Positions 16,353 through 26,351 are shown, counted from the stretch's first letter. The stretch is DNA of 64,000 nt from Flavimarina sp. Hel_I_48 (GCF_000733945.1 NZ_JPOL01000002.1:3535001-3599000); one strand, 5' to 3'. Numbers and translations are program-made. Notes: generated by a model from the sequence alone, not told the origin.

Positions 16353-17561
16353 CTAAAAGAACAATAAATTGATGTCTTTAAAGGGAATATCAAACCATTC
16401 TGAAACAGATCTGCTTGTCAGGATTCCGCGGTAAAAGTACAATCCGCTTTTTAAACGTTTGTCCATTCTCAAACTATTTTCCAGCCCACCGTGTTCCGCG
16501 ATATCAAGTAAGTAAGGGGTAAAAATGTTACTGATAGATATGGAAGCGGTACGGGCATATCGAGAGGGAATATTCGGCACACAATAATGCAATACACCGT
16601 GTTTTAAAAAGGTGGGATTGTCGTGGGAAGTCACGTCGCTCGTTTCAAAACAACCGCCCATATCAATACTCACATCTATAATAACAGAACCATTTTTCAT
16701 ATATTCAACCATGTGTTCTGGTACGACAATGGGAGCCCTGTCCCTACCACGTACCGCTCCTATGGCAACATCACAGCGCCTTAGCGCTTTTAAAAGATTT
16801 TTAGGCTGTACTGTTGAAGTGTAAATGGTACGGCCCACATTGGTTTGCAGATTGCGCAGCTTGGTCAATGAGTTATCAAAAACTTTGACATTGGCGCCAA
16901 GTCCCAGGGCAGAACGCGTAGCAAATTCACCTACGGTACCAGCACCCAGAATAACAACTTCTACCGGGGGCACACCGCTAATATTACCGAACATAAGACC
17001 ATTTCCCTGTCCTTTTGCAGACATAAGCTCAGCCGCAAGTAAAACCGACGCGGTACCCGCAATTTCACTTAATGCCCGTACGGCAGGATAGGTGCCATCA
17101 TCATCCTTTATAAATTCAAAAGCGAGTGCGGTGATACGCTTCGTGGCCAATGCCTCAAAATATTCCTTTGATTGTGTTTTAAGCTGAAGCGCAGATATGA
17201 GAACCGTTTGCGGTTTCATCAGGGCAAGTTCATCAAGAGACGGTGGCTCAACCTTTAAAATCATAGGGCAGCCAAATACCTTTGCAGTATCAGCAGTAAT
17301 TTCTGCACCAGCTTCAGAATAATGATGATCAGTAAACTTCGCATCTATGCCGGCTTTGCTTTCCATAAGCACGCGGTGCCCATTTGAGGTCAGGGCATTC
17401 ACGGCATCAGGAGTAAGGCAAACACGTTTTTCCTGAAAATGGTTTTCTTTGGGAATACCTATAAAAAGGGCTCCTTTTTTCTTTTGGATTTCCAGTTTTT
17501 CCTCCTGTGGGAGGAGCTCTTCGCGGGTAAATGGACTGTTGGATAAATTAATGCTGCTCAT
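16353..17561 (-). CDS. ald: Alanine dehydrogenase
   Basis: A 402-residue NAD-dependent dehydrogenase of the Ald/transhydrogenase-alpha family. The substrate region 'GIPKENHFQEKRVCLTP' and the nucleotide motif 'GAGTVGEFATRSALGLGA' are present, with 'DVSIDMGGCFETS' following. Members interconvert L-alanine and pyruvate plus ammonia. The N-terminus is about 30 residues longer than in Bacillus Ald, as in other flavobacterial copies. A lysine-oxidising relative (saccharopine-like) is the only serious alternative. Confidence 0.9.
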   Translation of the reverse strand: MSSINLSNSPFTREELLPQEEKLEIQKKKGALFIGIPKENHFQEKRVCLTPDAVNALTSNGHRVLMESKAGIDAKFTDHHYSEAGAEITADTAKVFGCPMILKVEPPSLDELALMKPQTVLISALQLKTQSKEYFEALATKRITALAFEFIKDDDGTYPAVRALSEIAGTASVLLAAELMSAKGQGNGLMFGNISGVPPVEVVILGAGTVGEFATRSALGLGANVKVFDNSLTKLRNLQTNVGRTIYTSTVQPKNLLKALRRCDVAIGAVRGRDRAPIVVPEHMVEYMKNGSVIIDVSIDMGGCFETSDVTSHDNPTFLKHGVLHYCVPNIPSRYARTASISISNIFTPYLLDIAEHGGLENSLRMDKRLKSGLYFYRGILTSRSVSEWFDIPFKDINLLFF

Positions 17562-17756
17562 GCACGCTTAAGATTTCATTGTTGAAATAGGAATACACTA
17601 AGGAGTATATTCTATTTAGTAATGGCTAAGCTAACAAAAATAAAGTATATATGTGCTTTTGCCAAAATGAAAGCAAAGGGAGTATTAAAAGAAATAAAAG
17701 GATGTTTTAAAAAGTCTATTGTAAAATTTACTTTAAGCAATTAAGATGAACATCAA

Positions 17757-18371
17757 CTAACCCATATATAGGGGCTCATTATCATCATCGTCCTCATAGT
17801 TCTCTTCTTCTTCCTGAGCGGAAAATGAAGAATAGCTAGCTTCAAAAGGATAATCCTTTTTGTTTTCTTCTTTGATGTCACCTTTAAGTGTAACTCTTTT
17901 AAGTTCAGAATAATCAATGTTATGAATTTTATCAAAAATCTGCATTCTTATTCCGTATGAGAAAATTAGCATTATAAAAATAATAGGAGCTAAAATATAA
18001 AATTCATTACTATCCATCCATTTTAAGTCATCATTTAATGTAAGATATATCTGAATACCAAACATTAGTATGGGAATAAGTATGGCATGATACCACCAAT
18101 GTTTGCATGTAAAAAACCAAATCATCATAAAAATTAAGGGGAAGACTTTACTTACTAATGTCCAAGCGACAACATAAACACTTTCGTAATATTTACTATC
18201 ATAAGTAAACTCTAGACCCAAAAAAGAGGCTTTCCAAATTTTGACATTTGGAAAGCCCTCATATAAGTAATAAAGATACGGAGATGCTACTAAAAAAGCG
18301 GCAATAAGACTACCCGTGAGTAGGGACTTTAATTTGACTTTTGAGTATTTCTTTTGCTGCTTGGTTTGCAT
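17757..18371 (-). CDS. Four-helix membrane protein with acidic C-terminus, unknown function
   Basis: 204 residues with four predicted membrane helices: 'LIAAFLVASPYLYYLY', the 'FPLIFMMIWFF' region, 'AILIPILMFGIQIYL' and 'APIIFIMLIFSYGI'. A soluble tail rich in Glu and Asp follows. The N-terminus is Lys-rich, consistent with a cytoplasmic start. Its start overlaps the end of the tiny gene 18310-18453 by 62 bases. Not recognised, with no catalytic motif. Confidence 0.7.
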   Translation of the reverse strand: MQTKQQKKYSKVKLKSLLTGSLIAAFLVASPYLYYLYEGFPNVKIWKASFLGLEFTYDSKYYESVYVVAWTLVSKVFPLIFMMIWFFTCKHWWYHAILIPILMFGIQIYLTLNDDLKWMDSNEFYILAPIIFIMLIFSYGIRMQIFDKIHNIDYSELKRVTLKGDIKEENKKDYPFEASYSSFSAQEEEENYEDDDDNEPLYMG

Positions 18372-18453
18372 TTGATTGATCTTGAACTGTTACATAAGAC
18401 ATTGCAGTTGCACCAGCAATCAATAATCCGAATAATAAAGCTTTGATTTTCAT
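18310..18453 (-). CDS. 47-residue exported or membrane peptide, overlapping the next gene
   Basis: From the ATG at 18453 the frame encodes 47 residues: a Lys-start signal-like segment ('MKIKALLFGLLIAGATA'), then a short polar tail. The frame continues 17 codons upstream, but those add no signal character. It overlaps the start of the four-helix membrane protein by 62 bases in another frame. The clean signal peptide argues that it is real. Function unknown. Confidence 0.5.
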   Translation of the reverse strand: MKIKALLFGLLIAGATAMSYVTVQDQSNANQAAKEILKSQIKVPTHG

Positions 18454-18737
18454 AATTAAGAATTTTATATAGTTATTATTTGTTTTTGTTGGTACAAATA
18501 TCACTACATAAAACCCCTAAAACCAAACTTTTGGATTATCGTAATTTTGCAAATTTCTGTCTGTAAAATGTGAATTAATTGATGTTTTTATTTGGACAAT
18601 ATTACCAATATTTTTACGATAATCATTATTTTTTTAATATAAACGCTGATTGTATGATATAATCTTCATTCAAATATTTTGAATGTAAGAAAAAACTTAT
18701 AAATGTTAAATTTAAAATATTTTTATTTTAACTTCGT

Positions 18738-19145
18738 TTAGGAAACCGTTAACATTCTTTTTACGTTGTTAATCGAGTTCAGTTTTACCGTATGTGATGG
18801 TTTTGGGAGAAAAGTGTTAATTTTTTGTGGCCATTCTATTAGTGTCCAACAGTTTTGTCCAAAATAATCGTCAAGTCCAAGTTGACCTACTTCAAAACTG
18901 TCCTCTATTCTATAAAAATCAAAATGATAAATAGGTAGTTCATTTTTATCCCTATACTCATTTACAATAGAAAAAGTAGGACTGCTTACAGAATCCAGTG
19001 AGCCTAGGTTTTTCACAATGGATTTAATAAGGGTTGTTTTGCCCGCTCCCATTTCTCCCTCAAACAATATTGTTTTATGTTTGCAGTAGGCTATGATATT
19101 TTTTGCTACTTGATCAATCTCTGCTAATGTGTATGTTATTTCCAC
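18738..19145 (-). CDS. tsaE: tRNA threonylcarbamoyladenosine biosynthesis ATPase
   Basis: A 135-residue P-loop ATPase of the t6A-synthesis complex, working with TsaB and TsaD to modify A37 of ANN-decoding tRNAs. The Walker A motif 'GEMGAGKTT' lies at 30-38. 'SSPTFSIVNEY' and 'HFDFYRIED' are family signatures. Length is normal for the short Bacteroidota form. It lies downstream of porX on the same strand with a 208-base gap. Confidence 0.94.
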   Translation of the reverse strand: MEITYTLAEIDQVAKNIIAYCKHKTILFEGEMGAGKTTLIKSIVKNLGSLDSVSSPTFSIVNEYRDKNELPIYHFDFYRIEDSFEVGQLGLDDYFGQNCWTLIEWPQKINTFLPKPSHTVKLNSINNVKRMLTVS

Positions 19146-19353
19146 TATTCTTATTCTTTAAAATGGTTCAATCTTTTAAAATCCAATTTTTCACTATATA
19201 AAAATGATAGCATTAGAACATAAAGATGAATTGATATATTAAATGAAAGCACAATTATTTAGAACTAAAAAGCGATCAATAGTTCTTGGAACCACTGACC
19301 GCTAGTAATTTAGCTATAACAATTTATTTTTTTAAGCTTAAAATCATTTTTAA

Positions 19354-20901
19354 CTATTTTGGGTTCATTACAACGAAAGGAATAATCATTTCCTCCAGCG
19401 ATACGCCTCCATGCTGATATGTATTTCTATAATAGCCCACATAATGGTTATAATTATTGGGGTAAGCAAAAAACAGATCGCCTTTAGCAAAAATAAATGA
19501 ACTGCTCATATTGATAGTAGGCAAGTGTATCTCTTTAGGATCTGTGGCTGCCAGAACATCCTTATTTTCATATGTAAGACTTCGGCCCGTCTTATAGCGT
19601 AAATTCAAGCTTGTATTTTTATCCCCAATGACCTTAGATGGATTTTTTACATTGATGGTACCGTGATCTGTAGTGATCAATAATTTGAGGCCCATTTGTT
19701 GTGCTTTTTGAATCATTTCAAGAAGGGGGGAATTCTTAAACCAACTTTCAGTTAGTGAGCGGTAGGATTTGTCGTTTGATGCCAGTTCTTTAATAACTTC
19801 CATCTCTGTTTTAGAATGAGATAGCATATCTACAAAGTTGTATACTAAAACGGTCAGATCATTATTTTTTAAAGAATTGAAATTCTCAACCAGCTTTTTA
19901 CCTGCTCTTAGATTGGTAATCTTATGATATTCCCACTTTATTTCCAGGCCTAATCTCTTGAGCTGTGCTTCCAGGAATTTATCTTCGTTCATGTTTTTGC
20001 CGCCTTCTTCGGTATCATTGAGCCATAAGTTGGGATATCTGGCTTCCATATCGCTGGGCATTAAGCCCGAAAATATGGAATTACGTGCATATTGTGTAGC
20101 TGTGGGCAAAATACTGCAATAAGCTTCTTCGCTCTCTTTTTTATAGTAATTACCTATTATCGGTTCAAAAGCTTTCCACTGGTCATACCGCAAGTTGTCT
20201 ATAACTATGAGTAGGGTAGGGGTTTTATCCTTTAAATGCGGTGCAATACGTTCTTTAAATAGCGTATGCGACATGATGGGTTTCTCAGTATTCTTAAACC
20301 ATTGTGGATAATGGCGCTCTACGAATTTAAAGAACTGGTTGTTTGCTTCAGCCTTTTGGGATTCCAGGATTTCATGCATTCCCTGGTCTTCTATATTCTC
20401 AAGTTCCAGCTCCCAGTAAACAAGTTTTTGATAGAGGTCAACCCATTCATCAAAGGTCCTGACCATAGCCATATCCATGGCGATTTTTCTAAATTCCTGT
20501 TGGTAATTGAGCGTGGCTTTTTCAGAAACAAGTCTGCTGGTATCCAGGTTTTTCTTTAAACTGAGCAAAATCTGGTTGGGATTGACAGGTTTTATAAGAT
20601 AATCGGCGATTTTTGAACCTATCGCTTCTTCCATAATCAATTCTTCCTCACTTTTGGTAATCATAATTACCGGTAGGGTATCCCTCCTTTGTTTGATCTC
20701 GCTCAGCGTTTCAAGACCGGTAATACCTGGCATATTCTCATCCAGGAGAACAATATCAAAATTATCTTTCTCTACAAGCTCAATGGCTTCGCTACCACTT
20801 TGACAAGTGGTTACCTCATAGTTTTTTTGTTCAAGAAATAATACATGTGGTTTTAAGAGATCAATTTCATCATCAACCCATAATATTTTTATCGCGGTCA
20901 T
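19354..20901 (-). CDS. porX: Response regulator with PglZ domain, type IX secretion regulator PorX
   Basis: 515 residues. An N-terminal receiver domain (about 1-120) has the acidic pocket D10-D11, phosphoacceptor D54 ('LLDENMPG') and K103-type region 'DYLIKPVNP'. A central helical linker follows. From about residue 210 comes an alkaline-phosphatase-fold PglZ domain with 'LLIVIDNLRYDQW', the Thr in 'TATQYARNS' and the metal ligands in 'TTDHGTINV'. This architecture is diagnostic of PorX, which with kinase PorY and sigma factor SigP controls type IX secretion and gliding genes and hydrolyses oligonucleotide signals. The cognate kinase is not in the window. Confidence 0.94.
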   Translation of the reverse strand: MTAIKILWVDDEIDLLKPHVLFLEQKNYEVTTCQSGSEAIELVEKDNFDIVLLDENMPGITGLETLSEIKQRRDTLPVIMITKSEEELIMEEAIGSKIADYLIKPVNPNQILLSLKKNLDTSRLVSEKATLNYQQEFRKIAMDMAMVRTFDEWVDLYQKLVYWELELENIEDQGMHEILESQKAEANNQFFKFVERHYPQWFKNTEKPIMSHTLFKERIAPHLKDKTPTLLIVIDNLRYDQWKAFEPIIGNYYKKESEEAYCSILPTATQYARNSIFSGLMPSDMEARYPNLWLNDTEEGGKNMNEDKFLEAQLKRLGLEIKWEYHKITNLRAGKKLVENFNSLKNNDLTVLVYNFVDMLSHSKTEMEVIKELASNDKSYRSLTESWFKNSPLLEMIQKAQQMGLKLLITTDHGTINVKNPSKVIGDKNTSLNLRYKTGRSLTYENKDVLAATDPKEIHLPTINMSSSFIFAKGDLFFAYPNNYNHYVGYYRNTYQHGGVSLEEMIIPFVVMNPK

Positions 20902-20978
20902 AGTTATGTATCTTTGTTATGTTTTTATATTCAGAAAAAACCATCTAAATGGCTCTAAGGGGCCTTAACTGCTGATCA

Positions 20979-22214
20979 TTGAAAGACTCCCACAAATTTA
21001 CTATAATTAACGACCCTATTTATGGGTTTATTACCCTGCCGCAAGGACTGCTTTTCAATCTTGTTGAGCATCGTTATTTTCAACGGCTGCGTCGTATTTC
21101 CCAAATGGGAATGTCGTATTTGGTTTATCCAGGTGCCCACCATACCCGTTTTCAACATGCGCTGGGTTGTCTTTATATTATGGGCAAGGCGTGCGAAACC
21201 CTACGTGGTAAGGGAGTTGCTATAAGCGATGCGGAAATGGAGGCCGCACAGGCAGCAATCTTATTGCATGATATAGGTCATGGGCCATTCTCCCATGCGA
21301 TGGAAAATAGCATTGTTGAAAACACCAGCCATGAGGAGATATCGCTTCGGTTTATGGGTAAACTCAACGAGGAGTTTAACGGAAGTTTAACGACCGCCAT
21401 TGCCATGTTCACGGGTAGTTACCCCCGCCGCTTTTTTCATCAGCTTATTTCCGGGCAATTGGATATGGATCGTACAGATTACCTAAAACGCGATAGTTTT
21501 TATACGGGCATGGCAGAGGGGAATATAAATACAGATCGCATCCTGGCCATGCTGAACGTAAAAAATGACCAACTCGTAGTCGAAGAAAAAGGAATTTATA
21601 CCATTGAGAAATTTCTCGTTGCGCGTCGTCTCATGTATTGGCAGGTATATCTTCATAAAACCAGCTTGGTGGCAGAGCAATTACTGGTAAGGGTTTTAAA
21701 ACGGGCCAAGGAGCTTACGCTTGCCGGGCAAGAATTGCCTGCGAGCTCTTCACTTCAATATTTTTTGCGCGATGATATTTCGCTCCTGCCTTTTAGTGAT
21801 GATGCAATGGAAGTCTTTTCAAATTTAGATGACTATGACATCGTCATGGCGATGAAATACTGGTGCGACCACGAGGACTTCGTGCTCAGAAAACTATCTG
21901 CAATGATCATCAACCGTCATTTACTGGCCATAAAAATCAAGAAAAAGCCTTTTCAGGAAGATTTTATAAAGGCAAAGCTGGAAGAGGTTCAAATTAAATA
22001 TCAAATTACTAAAAAGGAAGCACAGTACTTTGTCTTTACCGGTACGATCACTAACCAGGCCTATACATTTACTAAACAAGGTATCAACATTATTACAAAA
22101 AAAAGTAAAATAATAGACGTTATTGAGGCGAGTGATCAGCTTAGCCTAAAGCCGCTCTCAAAGGTGATTATCAAAAACTTTATTTGTTTTCCCAAAAAAC
22201 AAGGGGATTTATAA
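20979..22214 (+). CDS. HD-domain phosphohydrolase (dNTPase-like)
   Basis: A 411-residue HD-superfamily protein. The start is TTG: an in-frame stop (TGA at 20973) lies two codons upstream, and a later start would remove the conserved 'INDPIYGFITLP' N-terminus. Metal ligands are H60 ('TRFQHALG'), the H97-D98 pair ('LLHDIGHGPFSH') and the Asp in 'QLDMDRTDYL'. Relatives are SAMHD1-like deoxynucleotide triphosphohydrolases. It diverges from porX and precedes lpxD, with 131 bases between. Confidence 0.87.
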   Translation: MKDSHKFTIINDPIYGFITLPQGLLFNLVEHRYFQRLRRISQMGMSYLVYPGAHHTRFQHALGCLYIMGKACETLRGKGVAISDAEMEAAQAAILLHDIGHGPFSHAMENSIVENTSHEEISLRFMGKLNEEFNGSLTTAIAMFTGSYPRRFFHQLISGQLDMDRTDYLKRDSFYTGMAEGNINTDRILAMLNVKNDQLVVEEKGIYTIEKFLVARRLMYWQVYLHKTSLVAEQLLVRVLKRAKELTLAGQELPASSSLQYFLRDDISLLPFSDDAMEVFSNLDDYDIVMAMKYWCDHEDFVLRKLSAMIINRHLLAIKIKKKPFQEDFIKAKLEEVQIKYQITKKEAQYFVFTGTITNQAYTFTKQGINIITKKSKIIDVIEASDQLSLKPLSKVIIKNFICFPKKQGDL

Positions 22215-22351
22215 GCATAAAAGGTGATTTTATATAAAATTATCTGTTTTAAGTTGTTGCAATCAAAGGTTTTGGGTGGAATCCAAAGTAATAAAAACCA
22301 ATTCATAAAATTATAAACCTGCTCTAGCTCTTTTTTTCTATTTTTGTGCAG

Positions 22352-23380
22352 ATGAAATTTACTGCTGCACAAATTGCTGGGATTTTGGAAGGTGACGTTG
22401 AAGGCGACACTGAAGCCGAAGTTTCCACACTCTCAAAAATAGAAGAGGGCACTCAGGGATCGCTAACCTTTTTAGCAAACCCCAAGTATACTTCCTACCT
22501 ATATACCACGGAAGCTACCATAACCATAGTAGATAAAAAGTTTAAGGCTGAACAGGAATTTTCAACAACACTTATACGTGTTGATGATGCCTACAAGGCA
22601 TTCACGAAACTTCTTGAATACTATAATAAGGTAAAACTGAGCAAAGAGGGTATAGAACAACCCACATTTATCTCAGAAAGCGCTATCTATGGGGAAGGTA
22701 TCTATCTAGGTGCTTTTTCTTATTTGGGAGAGAATGTAAAAATCGGTGATAATGTAAAGATTTATCCTAATGTTTATATAGGGGATAATGTCACCATAGG
22801 TGATGATTGTGTGATTTTTGCCGGTGCTAAGATTTATTCTGAATCAATTCTTGGAAACCACGTTTCTATACATAGTGGTGCTATCCTGGGAGCAGATGGT
22901 TTTGGTTACAGGCCAGAAGAAAATGGGGAATACGTTAAAGTACCACAGACCGGTAATGTCATAATAGAAGACCACGTTGATGTGGGTGCAGGTACAACCA
23001 TAGACCGGGCCACATTAGGATCAACCATTATACGGCGTGGGGTGAAATTAGATAATCAAATACAAATTGCGCACAATGTAGAAATTGGAGAGCATACAGC
23101 GATCGCCGCGCAAAGCGGTGTTGCAGGCTCCACTAAGATAGGTAAAAACTGTGTTATAGGTGGTCAGGTAGGTGTGGCCGGGCACTTAAAAATAGGTGAC
23201 CGTGTAAAGATACAGGCGCAGTCTGGCATAGGTCGCAATATTAAGGATGACGAGGTGTTACAAGGTTCACCTGCGTTCGGTTATGGCGACTGGAACAAAT
23301 CCTATGTACATTTTAAAAACCTGCCAAAAATAGTCAGAGAACTTAACAATCTTTCAAAAGGAGAATCCCATGATAAGTAA
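22352..23380 (+). CDS. lpxD: UDP-3-O-(3-hydroxyacyl)glucosamine N-acyltransferase
   Basis: About 342 residues from the ATG at 22352; a GTG two codons earlier is less likely. The N-terminal uridine-binding domain (1-100, 'SKIEEGTQGSLTFLANPKY') is followed by a left-handed parallel beta-helix of hexapeptide repeats (about 110-290) with the catalytic His in 'IQIAHNVEIG', then a C-terminal helix. It performs the third step of lipid A synthesis. It overlaps lpxC-fabZ by 11 bases, so the order lpxD, lpxC-fabZ, lpxA is one operon. TATTTTTG just before the start could be a -7 box for a leaderless transcript. Confidence 0.95.
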   Translation: MKFTAAQIAGILEGDVEGDTEAEVSTLSKIEEGTQGSLTFLANPKYTSYLYTTEATITIVDKKFKAEQEFSTTLIRVDDAYKAFTKLLEYYNKVKLSKEGIEQPTFISESAIYGEGIYLGAFSYLGENVKIGDNVKIYPNVYIGDNVTIGDDCVIFAGAKIYSESILGNHVSIHSGAILGADGFGYRPEENGEYVKVPQTGNVIIEDHVDVGAGTTIDRATLGSTIIRRGVKLDNQIQIAHNVEIGEHTAIAAQSGVAGSTKIGKNCVIGGQVGVAGHLKIGDRVKIQAQSGIGRNIKDDEVLQGSPAFGYGDWNKSYVHFKNLPKIVRELNNLSKGESHDK

Positions 23381-24782
23381 AGCTAAGGGGAAGCAAAAGA
23401 CCATTGCCGGTGAAGTATCACTCCATGGAGTAGGACTTCACACGGGTAAAAATGTAACGCTTACTTTTAAAGCAGCAGCAGAAAATACCGGCTTCGTTTT
23501 TAAACGTGTAGATCTTGAAGGTCAGCCTACCATTGAGGCAAATGCAGATTATGTTGTAAATACGCAGCGCGGTACCAATCTGGAAAAGATGGGTGTCAAC
23601 ATACAGACCAGCGAGCATGTCCTTGCGGCTTGTGTGGGTATGGGTATTGATAATATAATCCTGGAGCTCAATGCGTCAGAACCTCCCATTATGGATGGCT
23701 CTTCAAAATATTTTGTCGAGGCACTTGAAAAAGCGGGAATCGTTGAACAGGAAGCTTGCAAAGAAGAATATGTAGTTACCGAAATCATCAATTATATAGA
23801 TGAAGAGAGCGGGAGCGAGATAATTTTAATGCCTTCGGAAGACTATCAGGTGACTACCATGGTAGATTTTGGCACTAAAGTTTTAGGTACTCAAAATGCC
23901 AGTATAAAAAATATCACCGAATTTAAGAGCGAAATAGCAGATTCAAGAACTTTCAGTTTCTTGCATGAAATTGAAATGTTACTGGAAAACGGACTCATAA
24001 AAGGTGGTGATCTCAATAACGCTATTGTTTACGTAGATAAGGAACTTTCTCCTGAAACCATGCAAAAACTGCGTAAAGCTTTCAATAAAGACAATATTTC
24101 GGTGAAACCGAACGGTATTTTGGATAATCTGACCTTAAACCATCCCAATGAAGCGGCAAGACATAAACTGCTTGACGTGATAGGGGATCTGGCGCTTGTG
24201 GGAATGCCCATTAAAGGAAAGATCATAGCAAATAAACCGGGTCATCTTGTTAATACGCAATTTGCACAAAAATTAAAAAAGATAATCAAAACCGAGAAGA
24301 GGAACAACGCTCCGGTCATTGATCTTTCAAAACCTCCGGTAAAAGATGTGAATCAGATTATGGCGATGTTACCGCACCGCCCACCTTTTTTATTGGTTGA
24401 TAAAATTCTTGAACTTTCAGACAGTCATGTTCTGGGATTGAAAAATGTAACGATGAACGAACCTTTTTTCGTTGGTCATTTTCCTGGGTCTCCAGTTATG
24501 CCTGGAGTACTTCAGGTTGAAGCGATGGCGCAGACGGGCGGAATATTGGTTTTGAGTACCGTACCAGATCCTGAAAATTACCTGACTTATTTCATGAAAA
24601 TAGATAAAGTACGTTTTAAACAACAGGTTCTTCCCGGCGATACGCTTATCTTTAAACTTTCATTGTTGTCTCCCATACGCCGTGGTATTTGTCATATGCA
24701 GGGCTATGCTTATGTGAATGGAAAAATTGCTTCCGAAGCGGAATTGATGGCACAAATTGTAAAAGTAAAGAAAGACCAGTAG
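23370..24782 (+). CDS. lpxC-fabZ: Fused UDP-3-O-acyl-GlcNAc deacetylase / 3-hydroxyacyl-ACP dehydratase
   Basis: 470 residues with two enzymes. Residues 1 to about 310 are LpxC, the zinc amidase committed to lipid A: the first zinc His in 'SEHVLAACVGMG', the second pair in 'HKLLDVIGDLAL' and 'GSSKYFVEAL'. Residues about 325-470 are FabZ: 'MLPHRPPFLLVDKI', 'GHFPGSPVMPGVLQVEAMAQ' with the catalytic His and Glu, and 'VRFKQQVLPGD'. The fusion is standard in Bacteroidota. It links membrane phospholipid and lipid A supply in one polypeptide. The neighbouring lpxD overlaps and lpxA follows after one base. Confidence 0.97.
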   Translation: MISKAKGKQKTIAGEVSLHGVGLHTGKNVTLTFKAAAENTGFVFKRVDLEGQPTIEANADYVVNTQRGTNLEKMGVNIQTSEHVLAACVGMGIDNIILELNASEPPIMDGSSKYFVEALEKAGIVEQEACKEEYVVTEIINYIDEESGSEIILMPSEDYQVTTMVDFGTKVLGTQNASIKNITEFKSEIADSRTFSFLHEIEMLLENGLIKGGDLNNAIVYVDKELSPETMQKLRKAFNKDNISVKPNGILDNLTLNHPNEAARHKLLDVIGDLALVGMPIKGKIIANKPGHLVNTQFAQKLKKIIKTEKRNNAPVIDLSKPPVKDVNQIMAMLPHRPPFLLVDKILELSDSHVLGLKNVTMNEPFFVGHFPGSPVMPGVLQVEAMAQTGGILVLSTVPDPENYLTYFMKIDKVRFKQQVLPGDTLIFKLSLLSPIRRGICHMQGYAYVNGKIASEAELMAQIVKVKKDQ

Positions 24783-24783
24783 C

Positions 24784-25572
24784 ATGAATCAACCACTAGC
24801 TTACGTACATCCAGGAGCCAAAATCGCAAAAAATGTCGTGATAGAGCCCTTTACAACCATAAACAATGATGTGGTCATAGGTGAAGGGAGCTGGATAGGC
24901 TCTAATGTTACGATCATGGAAGGTGCCCGTATAGGAAAAAATGTAAACATTTTTCCCGGTGCCGTAATTTCCGCGGTACCCCAGGACAAAAAATTTGATG
25001 ATGAAGATACCGTTACCATAATTGGCGACGGTACGACAATACGGGAATGTGTGACTATAAATAGGGGGACAAAAGACCGCCAGCGCACACAGATAGGTAA
25101 AAATTGCTGGATCATGGCCTATAGTCATATCGCGCATGATTGCATCGTGGGAGACCACTGCATTTTTTCAAACAACAGTACGCTCGCCGGTCATATACTC
25201 GTGGGCGATTATGTGGTGCTTGCAGGAATGGCTGCCGTGCAACAGTTTTGCACGATAGGAAGTCACGCTTTTGTAACCGGTGGTTCCCTGGTGCGTAAGG
25301 ATGTTCCGCCTTATGTAAAAGCGGGGCGTGAGCCACTTTCCTATGTGGGAATAAACTCCATAGGATTGCGCAGAAGGGGTTTCTCCACAGATAAGATCAG
25401 GGAAATACAGGATATTTACAGGATTTTATATCAAAAGAATTACAATAATTCCCAGGCGGTGAATATTATTGAAGCCGAAATGGAAGCAACCCCTGAACGG
25501 GATGAAATACTTCAGTTTATCAAGAATTCGCAACGCGGAATCATGAAAGGCTATTTTACCGCCAGTAACTGA
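24784..25572 (+). CDS. lpxA: UDP-N-acetylglucosamine acyltransferase
   Basis: A 262-residue trimeric beta-helix acyltransferase that starts lipid A synthesis by moving a 3-hydroxyacyl chain from ACP to UDP-GlcNAc. Hexapeptide repeats cover about 10-190. The catalytic His lies in 'MAYSHIAHDC', followed by 'GGSLVRKDVPPYVKAGREPL' near the C-terminal helical domain. Length is normal. Although it catalyses the first step, it is third in the lpxD, lpxC-fabZ, lpxA operon. Confidence 0.96.
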   Translation: MNQPLAYVHPGAKIAKNVVIEPFTTINNDVVIGEGSWIGSNVTIMEGARIGKNVNIFPGAVISAVPQDKKFDDEDTVTIIGDGTTIRECVTINRGTKDRQRTQIGKNCWIMAYSHIAHDCIVGDHCIFSNNSTLAGHILVGDYVVLAGMAAVQQFCTIGSHAFVTGGSLVRKDVPPYVKAGREPLSYVGINSIGLRRRGFSTDKIREIQDIYRILYQKNYNNSQAVNIIEAEMEATPERDEILQFIKNSQRGIMKGYFTASN

Positions 25573-25699
25573 TTTTGATATAGAAATAGACCGATTTTTA
25601 GATGTAAAAGGTCAATTTCCGTAAAGTGATAAAGAAAACTAACTTTAAATTTGGTTCCTGGGTTTTATAAAACCAGGTCCTAACTATAATAATACAATC

Positions 25700-26266
25700 A
25701 TGGCAAGTACTTCAGATATTAGAAATGGGATGTGTATTCACTATAACCATGATATCTATAAAATAATAGAATTTTTGCATGTGAAGCCTGGTAAAGGCCC
25801 CGCATTTGTACGTACCAAACTAAAGAGCGTGACCAATGGAAAGGTATTGGACAATACTTTTTCCGCAGGACATAAAATAGAAGACGTGCGTGTAGAAACG
25901 AAAGGATATCAGTTTCTTTATAAAGATCCAGATTTCTATCATTTTATGAATACTGAGGATTATACTCAGATTCGTTTGCTGGAAAGTGCTTTAGATCAAC
26001 CCGGACTTTTAAAAGAAGGGGAAGTTGTTCAGGTAAGTATCAATACAGAGGACAATGCGCCACTTTCTGTGGATATGCCAGCGCACGTAATTCTGGAAAT
26101 CATACAAACCGAACCAGGTATCAAAGGAAATACTGCGACAAACTCCACTAAAGCTGCCATTGTTGAGTCAGGTGCAGAAGTACAGGTGCCGCTTTTTATC
26201 AACGAAGGCGACAAAATCAAAGTAGAAACCGAAAAAGGTACCTATAAAGAGCGTATCAAAGAGTAA
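25700..26266 (+). CDS. efp: Translation elongation factor P
   Basis: A 188-residue EF-P with three beta-barrel domains. The tip loop is 'HVKPGKGPAFVRTKL', with the lysine near residue 34 that is modified in many bacteria. EF-P relieves ribosome stalling at polyproline. The C-terminal 'PLFINEGDKIKVETEKGTY' closes the OB fold. No EpmA/EpmB-type modifier is seen nearby. It stands 127 bases after lpxA, probably with its own promoter. Confidence 0.97.
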   Translation: MASTSDIRNGMCIHYNHDIYKIIEFLHVKPGKGPAFVRTKLKSVTNGKVLDNTFSAGHKIEDVRVETKGYQFLYKDPDFYHFMNTEDYTQIRLLESALDQPGLLKEGEVVQVSINTEDNAPLSVDMPAHVILEIIQTEPGIKGNTATNSTKAAIVESGAEVQVPLFINEGDKIKVETEKGTYKERIKE

Positions 26267-26351
26267 AAATCATCCGCCTTATATGTGTTCAAAAATGAGC
26301 AATATTAGGTGATTATAGCCCAAATAAGGGTAGAAAGCCGCTTCATTCAAT

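Noticed and set aside
20979..20981. TTG start of the HD hydrolase as a sign of a truncated gene
   Set aside because: An in-frame stop is just upstream and the full conserved N-terminus follows the TTG, so the gene is complete.
23370..24782. lpxC-fabZ as a novel fusion
   Set aside because: The fusion is standard in Bacteroidota.
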